DNA of 52,127 bases from Halothece sp964463655 (GTDB taxonomy: Bacteria > Cyanobacteriota > Cyanobacteriia > Cyanobacteriales > Rubidibacteraceae). The translations under genes were made by a program, and so were the position numbers. The stretch spans positions 1-52,127 of the forward strand of contig CAYXDG010000016.1 of assembly GCA_964463655.1 (NCBI GenBank), read 5' to 3'. Numbering within the stretch: position 1 is the first letter of the stretch; each line of letters starts with the position of its first letter. The notes beneath the pieces were generated by a model, which ran no database searches, was not told the origin of the DNA, and was given only the letters and a program-made list of their open reading frames with translations. Shown in pieces: positions 44,314-52,030 of the stretch.

Positions 44314-45663
44314 ATGGTTGTCCCTCCAGAGTTTTTGAAGTCCCTGACGAAGCGGTTAGGGGTATCTGATGGTGAGTTAGAAGTGCTACTCGATACCCTC
44401 GAAGGGGAAGATTTAAGCACGATCGCGCAGAAATTAGGAATCCAACGAAACGCCCTCCAAAAAAGACTCGGAGAGGTTTACAGAAAGTTCCGCATTGAAG
44501 GATCAGGACCTGGAAAATTCGCCAAGTTACAGAAAGTTATCCTCGAAGAATACCAAAAACAGAGGGAAAATCTTCAAACCGACTCCGCTACTCACTCTCA
44601 CTTCTACTGGGAAAACGCACCGATCGTGGGAACATTTTATGGGCGTAAGGAAGAACTCTCACATATAAAACAGTATCTGATCAGAGAGAGATGTCCTTTA
44701 GTCGCACTTTTGGGGATGGGAGGAATCGGAAAAAGTGTTTTCACGGCTCACTTAGTTGAACAAATTTCAACCCACTACGATCACATTATTTGGCGCAACC
44801 TTCCCTCACCTTCTGTTCCTACCCTAGAGACACTTCTCACGGATTTAATGATCGGGTTACAGTCGGAAGAAGAGACAAAAATGCAACGGAATGATTCTCC
44901 CACAATTACTGATTTAATCGCAAAAATGCAGCGCGATCGATGCTTAATTATCCTCGATCAATTTGAAACCCTCTTTCAAGAAAAAAACTGGGCTGGCTAT
45001 TACCAAAAAGGCTATGAATCCTATGGAAAACTGTTAAAACAAATTGCCCAAACTCGCCATCAAAGTAGTCTTTTAATCCTCAGTCGAGAAGCTCCTATCG
45101 AACTCATGTCTTTAGCTGGAAATGATACACCCACTCGCATTTTTACCCTCAAAGGATTCACCCCAACAACAGCGCAAGCATTCCTAACAGGAAAAGGTCT
45201 TAACTATGATGATAGCCAATTGTCTCAACTAATTTCAGATTATTCGGGTCATCCGATCGCCCTGAATCAAATTGTTACCACAGTTCAGACTTTATTTAAT
45301 GGTAATCTTCAAGATTTATTTGCCACAAATACCATTTTTGTTGGTGAAATTCTCGCTGCTTATTTTTCTGAACAATTAAACCGTTTATCTCCTTTAGAAG
45401 AACAAGTGATTAATCAAATCGCGATCGCGCCTAGTGCAGAAAACTCGTCAATCGCACCACAAGGACTTACCCTCAATGAAATTGCTAACGAACTTCCTGA
45501 TCTTCCAGATTTATCCTATGTTATAATCGCCTTAAATGCCCTCGACCGCCGTTGTCTCTTAGAAAAGTTTACGAACAATCAAGTAACAAAATTCACGTTA
45601 ATCCCCTTGCTGAAAAAACATATTTTTCTCCAGCAATCAACGACTCCTAAGTCGCATCAGTAA
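44314..45663 (+). CDS. STAND-family NTPase (NB-ARC type) with N-terminal helix-turn-helix
   Basis: In this 449-residue protein residues 1-80 are helical with a probable helix-turn-helix (LSTIAQKLGIQRNALQKRLG). An NB-ARC-type NTPase follows, with Walker A GMGGIGKS (134-141), Walker B CLIILDQFE (Asp215), SREAP and SGHPIAL, then a winged-helix region up to residue 449. Cyanobacterial members usually continue into WD40 or TPR repeats; here the protein ends instead. STAND proteins act in signalling and in phage defence. Surrounding genes are mobile or decayed, which fits an accessory defence locus (inference). Confidence 0.82.
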   Translation: MVVPPEFLKSLTKRLGVSDGELEVLLDTLEGEDLSTIAQKLGIQRNALQKRLGEVYRKFRIEGSGPGKFAKLQKVILEEYQKQRENLQTDSATHSHFYWENAPIVGTFYGRKEELSHIKQYLIRERCPLVALLGMGGIGKSVFTAHLVEQISTHYDHIIWRNLPSPSVPTLETLLTDLMIGLQSEEETKMQRNDSPTITDLIAKMQRDRCLIILDQFETLFQEKNWAGYYQKGYESYGKLLKQIAQTRHQSSLLILSREAPIELMSLAGNDTPTRIFTLKGFTPTTAQAFLTGKGLNYDDSQLSQLISDYSGHPIALNQIVTTVQTLFNGNLQDLFATNTIFVGEILAAYFSEQLNRLSPLEEQVINQIAIAPSAENSSIAPQGLTLNEIANELPDLPDLSYVIIALNALDRRCLLEKFTNNQVTKFTLIPLLKKHIFLQQSTTPKSHQ

Positions 45664-45717
45664 ATGAGGGCAATAAAGTAATTATTTAAAGTTTGATGAG
45701 TTGTGGAGAAATCAAAT

Positions 45718-46287
45718 ATGGTACAAGTTCCAGAAAAAATAATCACATTAGAGGAGTTTCTGAAACAACCAGAAACGAAGCCAGCCAGCGAATATATTAA
45801 CGGACAGATTATTCAAAAGCCTATGCCACAGGGAAAACATAGTAAATTACAAGGTAAGTTGGTGACAGTAATCAATCAACTGGTAGAAGAGTCCAAAGTG
45901 GCGATGGCTTTTCCAGAGTTACGCTGTACTTTTGGCGGATGTTCAGTTGTGCCTGATGTTACCATCTTTGCTTGGGAACGCATTCCAGTTGATGAGAGTG
46001 GCGATATTGCCAATGTCTTTCCCCTTGTGCCAAATTGGATTATTGAAATCCTTTCTCCAGACCAAAGTTCTACGAAGGTAACAGGTATCATTTTACACTG
46101 TCTTAATCATGGCACTGAAATGGGTTGGCTCATTGATCCCAAAGCGCGATCGATTCTTGTTTTTCCTCAAGGAAAACAACCCCAACTGCTGAAAAAAAAG
46201 GAAGATATTTTACCTGTTCCTGATTTAGTCGGTGATTTGAGTCTAAGCGTAGGCGATTTATTTAGCTGGTTGAAATTATCCTTTTAA
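45718..46287 (+). CDS. Uma2-family PD-(D/E)XK nuclease-like protein (copy 1)
   Basis: About 189 residues from the ATG at 45718. The Uma2 core is present: ITLEEFLKQPETKPASEYIN, the V-V-P-D-V acidic site, W-I-I-E-I-L-S-P and a terminal L-S-V-G-D-L-F. The family has a restriction-nuclease fold and spreads widely in cyanobacteria, often near mobile elements; its substrate is unknown. The gene follows the STAND NTPase by 55 bp, so a functional pair is possible but unproven. Its last 12 bp overlap the convergent anion permease. Confidence 0.85.
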   Translation: MVQVPEKIITLEEFLKQPETKPASEYINGQIIQKPMPQGKHSKLQGKLVTVINQLVEESKVAMAFPELRCTFGGCSVVPDVTIFAWERIPVDESGDIANVFPLVPNWIIEILSPDQSSTKVTGIILHCLNHGTEMGWLIDPKARSILVFPQGKQPQLLKKKEDILPVPDLVGDLSLSVGDLFSWLKLSF

Positions 46288-47469
46288 CCAAAAATAACTA
46301 AAAATTAGTGTTACCAATGTTAATGGGAAACCAAAGCGTAAATGTTGCCAAATACCTAACTGATAGCCACGCTTACTTGCTACTTCTACCACAATTAAGT
46401 TTGCCATTGCGCCAAAAAGTGTTAAGTTTCCCGCGAGGGTGGAACTCGCTGCTAAAAGTAACCAACTTTGTTGATCATTTTGTGGAATTAGCGTTTGTAA
46501 AAGTAAGACAGTGGGAACATTAGAAATGATGTTAGATAAGACAGTGCTGAGTGTCACTAATCCCGATGGGGTTTCGACTAAATGGGTAAAAGGAGTAAAT
46601 AAATTAAGTTCTTGACTGGCTTCTGTAAGAATAAATAAGCCTGAAAATAACACTAACAAATTCCAATCAATTTCTCTTAAAATGCGTTCGGGTTTGAGGC
46701 GACGAGTAATTAATAAAACTGCGCCACCCACAAAGGCAGTTTCTGCTAAAGGTAGCCCGATAATTAAGCCTATTAAGATGGCAAAGTTGACAATTAGGGT
46801 TTTGAAAAGAAGCGGTTTATGTAAGCGATATTTTAGGGGAGGAGGAGAAGGAAGAGGAGACAGCGATCGCGCTTCAGGATATAAAATAATTAGCCATAAA
46901 ATTTGTATGATTAAGCCAAAAACCGCAACTGGGGTTAACGCTAAGGCAAAATTAAGATAGGAAATGTCGGAAATTGAACCAATAATTAAGTTTTGAGGAT
47001 TGCCATTAATGGTCGCTACTGAGCCGATATTGGTAGCAGCAGCAACGGTAAACAAATAAGGAATGGGATTGAGTTTTAATTGTTGGGTAAGGAGTAAAGT
47101 TAAGGGGGTAAAAACCAGCGCGATCGTATCATTTAGAAATAACATTGAGAGGACACCGCTACTGAATGTTAACATAACTAATAAGGTGAAAGGACTGTTC
47201 ACCCATTGAATAATACGTTGCAAAGCAAACTGAAAAAAGCCAGCATAGCTTAAATGCGTATTGACGATCATCATTCCTAAGAGAAAAAGAATCGTTTCAC
47301 CGTTAATAGCTGACCAAACTTCTGCAGCCGAAAGTGTCCCTAATGTGATTAAAATGGCAACTCCAGAAAGCGCGATCGTTGTCCGATTCATTCGCAACCC
47401 CGAAAACCGCCCAAACGCTAATCCAAAATAACTGAAAACAATAACAAGAATTCTCAATCCATCTAACAA
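46276..47469 (-). CDS. SLC13/ArsB-superfamily anion permease
   Basis: This 397-residue protein has 10-12 membrane helices and the ArsB/SLC13-type motifs SMLFLNDTIALVFTPL, TNIGSVATINGNPQN and a second half with SNIISNVPTVLLLQ and FGAMANLIVVEVASKRG. The superfamily moves anions or acts as Na+/H+ exchangers (NhaD); the substrate is unclear. The reading frame begins at TTG (47469), preceded by AAAGGATAGAAGAG, and includes the first helix; the next ATG (47391) would remove it. It overlaps Uma2 copy 1 by 12 bp at the 3' ends. Confidence 0.85.
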   Translation of the reverse strand: MLDGLRILVIVFSYFGLAFGRFSGLRMNRTTIALSGVAILITLGTLSAAEVWSAINGETILFLLGMMIVNTHLSYAGFFQFALQRIIQWVNSPFTLLVMLTFSSGVLSMLFLNDTIALVFTPLTLLLTQQLKLNPIPYLFTVAAATNIGSVATINGNPQNLIIGSISDISYLNFALALTPVAVFGLIIQILWLIILYPEARSLSPLPSPPPLKYRLHKPLLFKTLIVNFAILIGLIIGLPLAETAFVGGAVLLITRRLKPERILREIDWNLLVLFSGLFILTEASQELNLFTPFTHLVETPSGLVTLSTVLSNIISNVPTVLLLQTLIPQNDQQSWLLLAASSTLAGNLTLFGAMANLIVVEVASKRGYQLGIWQHLRFGFPLTLVTLIFSYFWLKG

Positions 47470-47557
47470 ACTCTTCTATCCTTTCTGTTTATAAATCTGT
47501 AAGATTGTTGCTTTTTTGATATAATAGATAAAAAGCGCGATCGCAGCGATCGCATCA

Positions 47558-47931
47558 CTGCTGTAACATGAGCTTCTGTGGTTTTTTCCGTGGTTGAAGA
47601 AAGTTAGCGATTATTCCTCCTAACGCTTCATTTCGCAAGGAGAAAAGCAGACATAAATAGTTCCGAGTGAAGCTGTCTTCAACTTGTAACGTGGTGAAAG
47701 GATGGGCAAATAACCACTCGTACAGCCAGCGTCGGGTATGTATAGCGCTACGTGCTTATATTAGGACATTTCCCGAACGGTGGGAGTGCGACCGTCTCGG
47801 TCGCTAGTCTTTTTAAGAACGTCCTAACCTGATTTTGTCGCGCTATAAAACCCCAGGGCCGGCCGATCCATATTTAATCCCTCCTGTGGTGTATCCCGTG
47901 ATTAATGCTGGATTGGTGACCAATAATTTTT
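47558..47931 (-). pseudogene. Unrecognised gene interrupted by MITE 1
   Basis: Two coherent open pieces on the reverse strand flank MITE 1. The upstream piece (47931-47848) reads L-L-V-T-N-P-A-L-I-T-G-Y-T-T-G-G-I-K-Y-G. The downstream piece (47740-47558) opens TRRWLYEWLFAHPFTTLQVE and ends in a stop. The MITE falls between them. I do not recognise the family. A forward-strand frame over part of this interval is a shadow. Confidence 0.45.
47741..47847. mobile_element. 107-bp MITE, copy 1
   Basis: Ends TATAGCGCTACG and TGTCGCGCTATA are inverted repeats that extend imperfectly inward to a shared TTAGGAC / GTCCTAA. The centre holds a perfect hairpin, GCGACCG-TCT-CGGTCGC (47788-47804). It encodes nothing. 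Copy 2 at 48825-48931 has the same length with about 4 differences. The termini match the IS1-family remnant at 43639. Confidence 0.88.
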
Positions 47932-48621
47932 TTAGTTTTTTTCCACTGGTAAGTCGCCAAATTGTTGCTGATAGCGGGCTAAACGAGCTTCAAGTTCAGC
48001 AACTCGTCTTTCTGCATTTTCTCGCGCTTGTACCTCTTGTTCTAGTGCTTGGGCTAACTCTTCAGGGATGAGTAATTTCTCCCCTGTATCAGCGCGATAG
48101 AAGCCGATGAGCGTATCTTCTACCTGTAAGTCTAAGTTTAACGGTTCACTGTGTCGATCGCGAATCAACTGATAGGTTTCTTCTACCAAACGATAACCGC
48201 GTAACTTTTCTTTGACCCATTCTCCCCTCGGATCAAATAACCAATATTCAGTGACTCCTAAATTTTCATAAAGTGTCTTCTTCGTTTCTAAATCTTCCTG
48301 TTTTGTCCCTTGAGAAGTCATTTCAAAGATCACCGAGGGAACTTGTCCTTCTTCCCAGATTTTATAGTTATCTCGCCCTCCAGGAGTGACATTAAAGATG
48401 ACCATCACATCGGGAGCGACTCGCAATTTGGGAAAGCCTTGAGCGTAGTATAAAAATTGATTGCTCAAGACAGTTGCTTGCTGATCATTCAAATATTGAC
48501 GTAACACTTCCAAAGTGGTCAAAATTGCATACAGGTGAGCGTAACTTTCTGCCAAAGGTTCACCATCCTCACTGGGATAAAAAATCTCGGAACGGGTCTC
48601 ACTCTCGATGAAACTTGTCAT
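47932..48621 (-). CDS. Uma2-family protein with C-terminal coiled coil (copy 2)
   Basis: This 229-residue protein has the Uma2 catalytic region RVAPDVMVIF, then VPSVIFEMTSQG and TKKTLYENLGVTEYWLFDP, with the PD-(D/E)XK pattern intact. The last ~40 residues (ELAQALEQEVQARENAERR...) form a coiled coil that may mediate dimerisation. The stop lies directly beside the unrecognised gene fragment and MITE 1. Function is unknown, and the family is often amplified in cyanobacteria. Confidence 0.87.
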   Translation of the reverse strand: MTSFIESETRSEIFYPSEDGEPLAESYAHLYAILTTLEVLRQYLNDQQATVLSNQFLYYAQGFPKLRVAPDVMVIFNVTPGGRDNYKIWEEGQVPSVIFEMTSQGTKQEDLETKKTLYENLGVTEYWLFDPRGEWVKEKLRGYRLVEETYQLIRDRHSEPLNLDLQVEDTLIGFYRADTGEKLLIPEELAQALEQEVQARENAERRVAELEARLARYQQQFGDLPVEKN

Positions 48622-48689
48622 GACTTATAGCCTCTTCCCGACTTCACTAATTATCTTAGCGTTGCGATCGCGTAGGAGAATAAAATTTA

Positions 48690-48821
48690 ATGAAACTTGC
48701 GATGGATACAGAAACTCTCAAAACAATTGTGAAAGAGAGTGTAAGAGAAGTTATTGATGATGAACAGGTTGCAATCGAAGATGTAATGGCAGAGTGGAAA
48801 CAACAGCAATATGTTCAGTAG
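48690..48821 (+). CDS. Small 43-residue ORF abutting MITE 2
   Basis: MKLAMDTETLKTIVKESVREV continues to WKQQQYVQ and stops 3 bp before MITE 2. The amphipathic MDTETLK...VKESVREV start resembles the N-terminus of small antitoxin-like proteins in cyanobacteria. The C-terminus may have been altered by the insertion. No SD-like sequence is obvious within 10 nt, so confidence is moderate at best. Confidence 0.5.
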   Translation: MKLAMDTETLKTIVKESVREVIDDEQVAIEDVMAEWKQQQYVQ

Positions 48822-48824
48822 TGA

Positions 48825-48931
48825 TATAGCGCACCGTGCTTATATTAGGACATTTCCCGAACGGTGGAAGTGCGACCGTCTCGGTCGCTAGTCTTTTTAA
48901 GAACGTCCTAACCTGATTTTGTAGCGCTATA
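48825..48931. mobile_element. 107-bp MITE, copy 2
   Basis: This has the same 107-bp structure as copy 1: TATAGCGCACCG at the left, GTAGCGCTATA at the right, an internal hairpin GCGACCG-TCT-CGGTCGC and TTAGGAC / GTCCTAA subterminal motifs. It is about 96% identical to copy 1 and in the same orientation. It separates the 43-residue ORF from a toxin fragment. Confidence 0.88.
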
Positions 48932-48933
48932 TC

Positions 48934-48987
48934 TCAAAGTTCAATCCCGTTAGCAATAATCTGTTCTTCAACCAGTTGTTCGATCGA
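48934..48987 (-). pseudogene. Possible PIN-domain toxin remnant
   Basis: Directly after the antitoxin stop the same strand reads I-E-Q-L-V-E-E-Q-I-I-A-N-G-I-E-L and then a stop. This resembles the middle of PIN-domain (VapC-like) toxins that normally follow such antitoxins. Only about 17 codons survive and MITE 2 follows immediately, so the toxin is lost. The match is short and made from memory. Confidence 0.45.
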
Positions 48988-49251
48988 TCATTCTAAATCT
49001 AATTTACCAATACTACCAAATCGAGGTTTGGCATGGTCTTCAAAGTCCTCTAGTGGTTCGTCAAAATCATCACTCATCCAAACCATACCTTTAGCACTAC
49101 CAGCTTTAGTAGGATAACGCTTAACAGGAATGGCGGAAATTAATTGGACGACAGAGCTATCTTTAGTAATCATTACTTCTTCTCCGTTCAAGGCTAAATT
49201 AATCAATTCTGATAAGTTTTTGCTGGCTTCAGCAATTGTAACTTGTTTCAT
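48988..49251 (-). CDS. Phd/YefM-type antitoxin, toxin missing
   Basis: This 87-residue protein opens MKQVTIAEASKNLSELINLA, the N-terminal DNA-binding region of Phd/YefM antitoxins, then EEVMITKDSSVVQLISAI and a variable acidic tail (WMSDDFDEPLEDFEDH) that would wrap the toxin. A PIN toxin gene normally follows within a few bases; only a 17-codon fragment remains, next to MITE 2. The antitoxin could still autoregulate or neutralise a related toxin elsewhere. Confidence 0.82.
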   Translation of the reverse strand: MKQVTIAEASKNLSELINLALNGEEVMITKDSSVVQLISAIPVKRYPTKAGSAKGMVWMSDDFDEPLEDFEDHAKPRFGSIGKLDLE

Positions 49252-49311
49252 TATTTTTCCCTCAATTAAGTTGTTTTTTTATTACAAAAACGACAACCGT
49301 CAGAGTTTATA

Positions 49312-49761
49312 TTAGTCCTCTTCAATTTTAGGATAATCTGGGATGGGTTGAATAATTGGACAAATGCGATCGTCCTCTGGGGTTTCTAAAATCGGATCAG
49401 CCCCAGCTAAAAGGGATTTAATTTGTGTTTGAAGATGTTGTAGAGCTTGAATTTGTTGGTCAATTTGAGTGACTTTATCTTCGAGTTTTTCTTTAACATC
49501 GTGACAGGGTAATTCGCCGCGATCGCGCACTTTTAAAAATTCTTTAATTTCGCTTAAACTCATCCCTAAACTTTGCGCTTGTTTAATAAATTGCAAGCGA
49601 ATCAGGGTCATTTTCTCTTCAAATAAACGAAACCCACCGCGCGATCGTTTCACCGCATGAATTAAACCTAAATCTTCGTAATAGCGAATGGTTTTAACCG
49701 ATAAACCACTACTTTTACTAAGTTCACCAATTTGAATTAAATTAGAAGTAGTAACAGACAT
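49312..49761 (-). CDS. MerR-family metal-responsive regulator
   Basis: The 149 residues start with the MerR helix-turn-helix (IGELSKSSGLSVKTIRYYED then IHAVKRSRGGFRLFEE), followed by a long dimerisation helix (EKLEDKVTQIDQQIQALQ). Cysteines near residue 81 (GELPCHD) and near residue 134 (RICPII) match the layout of ZntR/CadR/PbrR-type sensors. It probably controls the nearby multicopper oxidase, whose promoter carries a MerR-type dyad. The cognate metal cannot be assigned from sequence alone. Confidence 0.88.
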   Translation of the reverse strand: MSVTTSNLIQIGELSKSSGLSVKTIRYYEDLGLIHAVKRSRGGFRLFEEKMTLIRLQFIKQAQSLGMSLSEIKEFLKVRDRGELPCHDVKEKLEDKVTQIDQQIQALQHLQTQIKSLLAGADPILETPEDDRICPIIQPIPDYPKIEED

Positions 49762-49792
49762 CTGGGATTTTCATTAATCAAACATAAACTGC

Positions 49793-49954
49793 TAAGAGTT
49801 GGAATTGCTTTTAGAGTTAGCTCTTTTTTTCGGCAAAGGTATTTGTAACCAGACAATAATTCCAGTTACTAATAAAACTAAAATCCCAAAAGCATTTAAG
49901 AAGGGATAAAGCCAAGTTAAATCCAATGCCCCAAACTTTCCTCGTCTTGAGTTT
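49793..49954 (-). pseudogene. C-terminal remnant of a PepSY-type membrane protein
   Basis: On the reverse strand about 53 codons read N-S-R-R-G-K-F-G-A-L-D-L-T-W-L-Y-P-F-L-N and continue through one membrane helix (FGILVLLVTGIIVWLQ) to PLPKKRANSKSNSNS and a stop. An in-frame stop closes the 5' side and no start exists. The pattern resembles the last helix of PepSY-associated membrane proteins, which often accompany metal genes. The rest appears lost. Confidence 0.5.
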
Positions 49955-49966
49955 CATTCTTCTTTT

Positions 49967-50027
49967 CCCCCCTTTCAAAGGGGGGCTAGGGGGGATTAAC
50001 TTTCAAAGGGGGGCTAGGGGGGATTAA
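49967..50027. repeat. Palindrome plus two 28-bp tandem repeats
   Basis: CCCCCCTTT-C-AAAGGGGGG forms a perfect hairpin at 49967-49985. A 27-bp unit beginning TTTCAAAGGGGGGCTAGGGG and ending GATTAA occurs twice in tandem (49973-49999 and 50001-50027). It lies downstream of the oxidase and belongs to the C-rich palindrome family; it may terminate that transcript. Confidence 0.8.
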
Positions 50028-50092
50028 GGGGGGGAGTTTTTAGGAGTATTATAACATAGAGTGAATCGCCACAATAACAGTGGAAAGACTCA

Positions 50093-51660
50093 TTAAGCAT
50101 TCATTTCAATAATGCCCATCATTCCTAACTCTTCATGGTCTAAAATGTGGCAATGATAAACAGTTTTTCCGACAAAATCTCGGAAGGGAATGCGGATGCG
50201 AATACTCTCTCCTCTTGGTACTAAAACGGTATCTTTCCAAGTGCGATTTTCTACAGCTTCACCATTGCGACCGATGACTTGAAAGCGATTTGTATGTAAA
50301 TGAAAGGGATGATCCATCATTCCAGTATTGATGATTTCCCAGTCTTCTACGGTATTTAGAGAAACTTTGGTATCAATTCGTTGCGGATTATTATAACTGC
50401 GTCCGTTAATTAAAAACTGCATTCCTTGTCCTCGACTCATGCCATGATTTAAACTAAATTGTCGGACTGTTTTCGGTTCTGGTAATGCTTCCACAGGAAT
50501 TAGTTTTTTAGGTAAAGATAAGGGTTCAACTTCTTCCCCAGAATAGGCGAAAGTGGCGAGAGTTTCTCCTTCATTATTTTGGTTGCTTCTTCCTCCCATC
50601 ATTCCACCTCCCATCATTCCACCTCCCATCATTCCANNNNNNNNNNNNNNNNNNNNNNNNNNNNNNNNNNNNNNNNNNNNNNNNNNNNNNNNNNNNNNNN
50701 NNNNNNNNNNNNNNNNNNNNNNNNNNNNNNNNNNNNTCCCATCATTCCATTTCCCATCATTCCCATCCCAACACGGTTATAAGGGAGATTTAAAAGACGA
50801 TAGTTTCCTGATGATTGCTTTCCTTGAATTAATACTTCTGCTCTTTCTGCTGGAGCTAATAATAATTCTGATTGCTCAATTGGGAAAGAAGTTGCACCGC
50901 CATCAGTAGCAATCAGATAAAAAGGATGATTTTCTAACTTTAAGCGATAGAAACGAGAAACTGAAGCATTAACAATGCGGAGTCTTAATAATCCTCCTTT
51001 CGAGATAGAAAAAGATGGATTCACTTGACCATTAACCGTTACTAATGATCCTTCTCTTCCCATCATTAGCCCCATTCGATTCTGTCTCCCATTGAGATCA
51101 AAATCTTTGAGAAAAACAAATTCTTCTTGGGCTTTTTTTACTTCTGGAATTTCATCTAATTCGCCCCGTACAACAAAAATTCCTCCTAACCCACCAAAGC
51201 ATTGTTCCGCAACATAACCATGTCGATGAGGATGATAAAAAGCAGTGGTGCTAGGATGATCGTCGGGAATTGTAAATTCATAAGTATGGGTTTCTCCCCT
51301 TGCTATAGAACGAAAGACATTATTGCCTGATCCTTGCGGTGAAATATGCAAACCGTGATAATGTACATTCGTGGGATTCGATAATTCATTTCGAGCGTGA
51401 ATGTGAACTTTATCCCCTGGTTTCGCTTCTAAACGGGGTCCGGGTAGCTGTTGATTATAGGTTAAAACGTTTCCGCTTTCTCCTGCTAAGGAAAAACGCT
51501 GCGATGTAATGCTCAAATCAAGCTCTAGCAGTCCATTTTTACTCTTGAAAACTGAGGGAAAGGTTTGGGTTAAACTCGGTTGAGAAGCGACAAATTGAGC
51601 GAGTAGTAAACCGATCGCGCCACTGCTACTTAGAATTAAAAAGTCTCGGCGTTGCATCAT
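50093..51660 (-). CDS. Multicopper oxidase (CueO/bilirubin-oxidase type), interrupted by an assembly gap
   Basis: Two open frames on the same strand are one gene cut by 100 N (50637-50736). The N-terminal half starts MMQRRDFLILSSSGAIGL, a twin-arginine export signal, and has copper sites NVHYHGLH and YHPHRHG. The C-terminal half has HPFHLHTNRF and VYHCHILDHEELGMMG, completing the mononuclear and trinuclear centres. Methionine-rich repeats (GMMG units) flank the gap, as in CueO-type copper-tolerance enzymes. The 100-N size is a placeholder, so total length is unknown. A MerR-type promoter lies upstream. Confidence 0.92.
50637..50736. other. Assembly gap (100 N) in a Met-rich repeat
   Basis: Exactly 100 N mark a gap of unknown length. 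On both sides the reverse strand carries a 15-bp tandem unit (CCCATCATTCCACCT on the plus strand) that encodes G-G-M-M-G. Short-read assemblies often break in such repeats. Confidence 0.98.
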
Positions 51661-51696
51661 AAAATCATTAAAATTAAGCGTGTTCCCGACACTAAT

Positions 51697-51728
51697 AGCT
51701 TAAACTCTCTACCAGACAGGAGAGTCGA
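51697..51728 (-). promoter_or_regulatory. MerR-type promoter/operator of the multicopper oxidase
   Basis: Reading toward the oxidase, -35 TCGACT and -10 TAAGCT are separated by 20 nt, longer than the normal 17 as in MerR-controlled promoters. Between them lies a 22-bp dyad, ACTCTC - 10 nt - GAGAGT (51704-51725). The oxidase start is 37 bp further downstream. The regulator is probably the MerR protein encoded at 49312-49761. Confidence 0.75.
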
Positions 51729-52030
51729 TTAGCATAAAAAAAACTAATCGGTTTATCACTAAAATGTAAATTAACTAATGAATTGTTGCAATAAGATGGG
51801 ACTAATCATTCTTTGATGGTAGTCCTGCATAGGAATGAAAAATCGAAGCTAGATTGCTCAATCTGGCATGACCGCTATCATTAGGATGCACCACTACCCA
51901 TTACTCATCTCTTTCGCTAACTTCAATCTCTCAAGATATTGTATCATTACTATTCAGCACTACCTTTACAACAAAAGAAGCTCAAAGACCGCTGGAATAA
52001 ACTATATATGCAATAGAAAGGGTGATGAAG
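51729..52030. other. Intergenic region, no gene seen
   Basis: About 300 bp between the oxidase promoter and the DUF433 gene. An AT-rich stretch contains AAAAAAAACTAATCGG. The plus-strand frame over 51868-52089 shows no recognisable protein and overlaps the real DUF433 start in another frame. Confidence 0.5.

Noticed and set aside
47835..48071. 78-codon plus-strand frame (MSRYKTPGPADPYLIPP...)
   Set aside because: It starts inside the MITE, runs antisense through Uma2 copy 2, and its sequence mirrors the minus-strand fragment.
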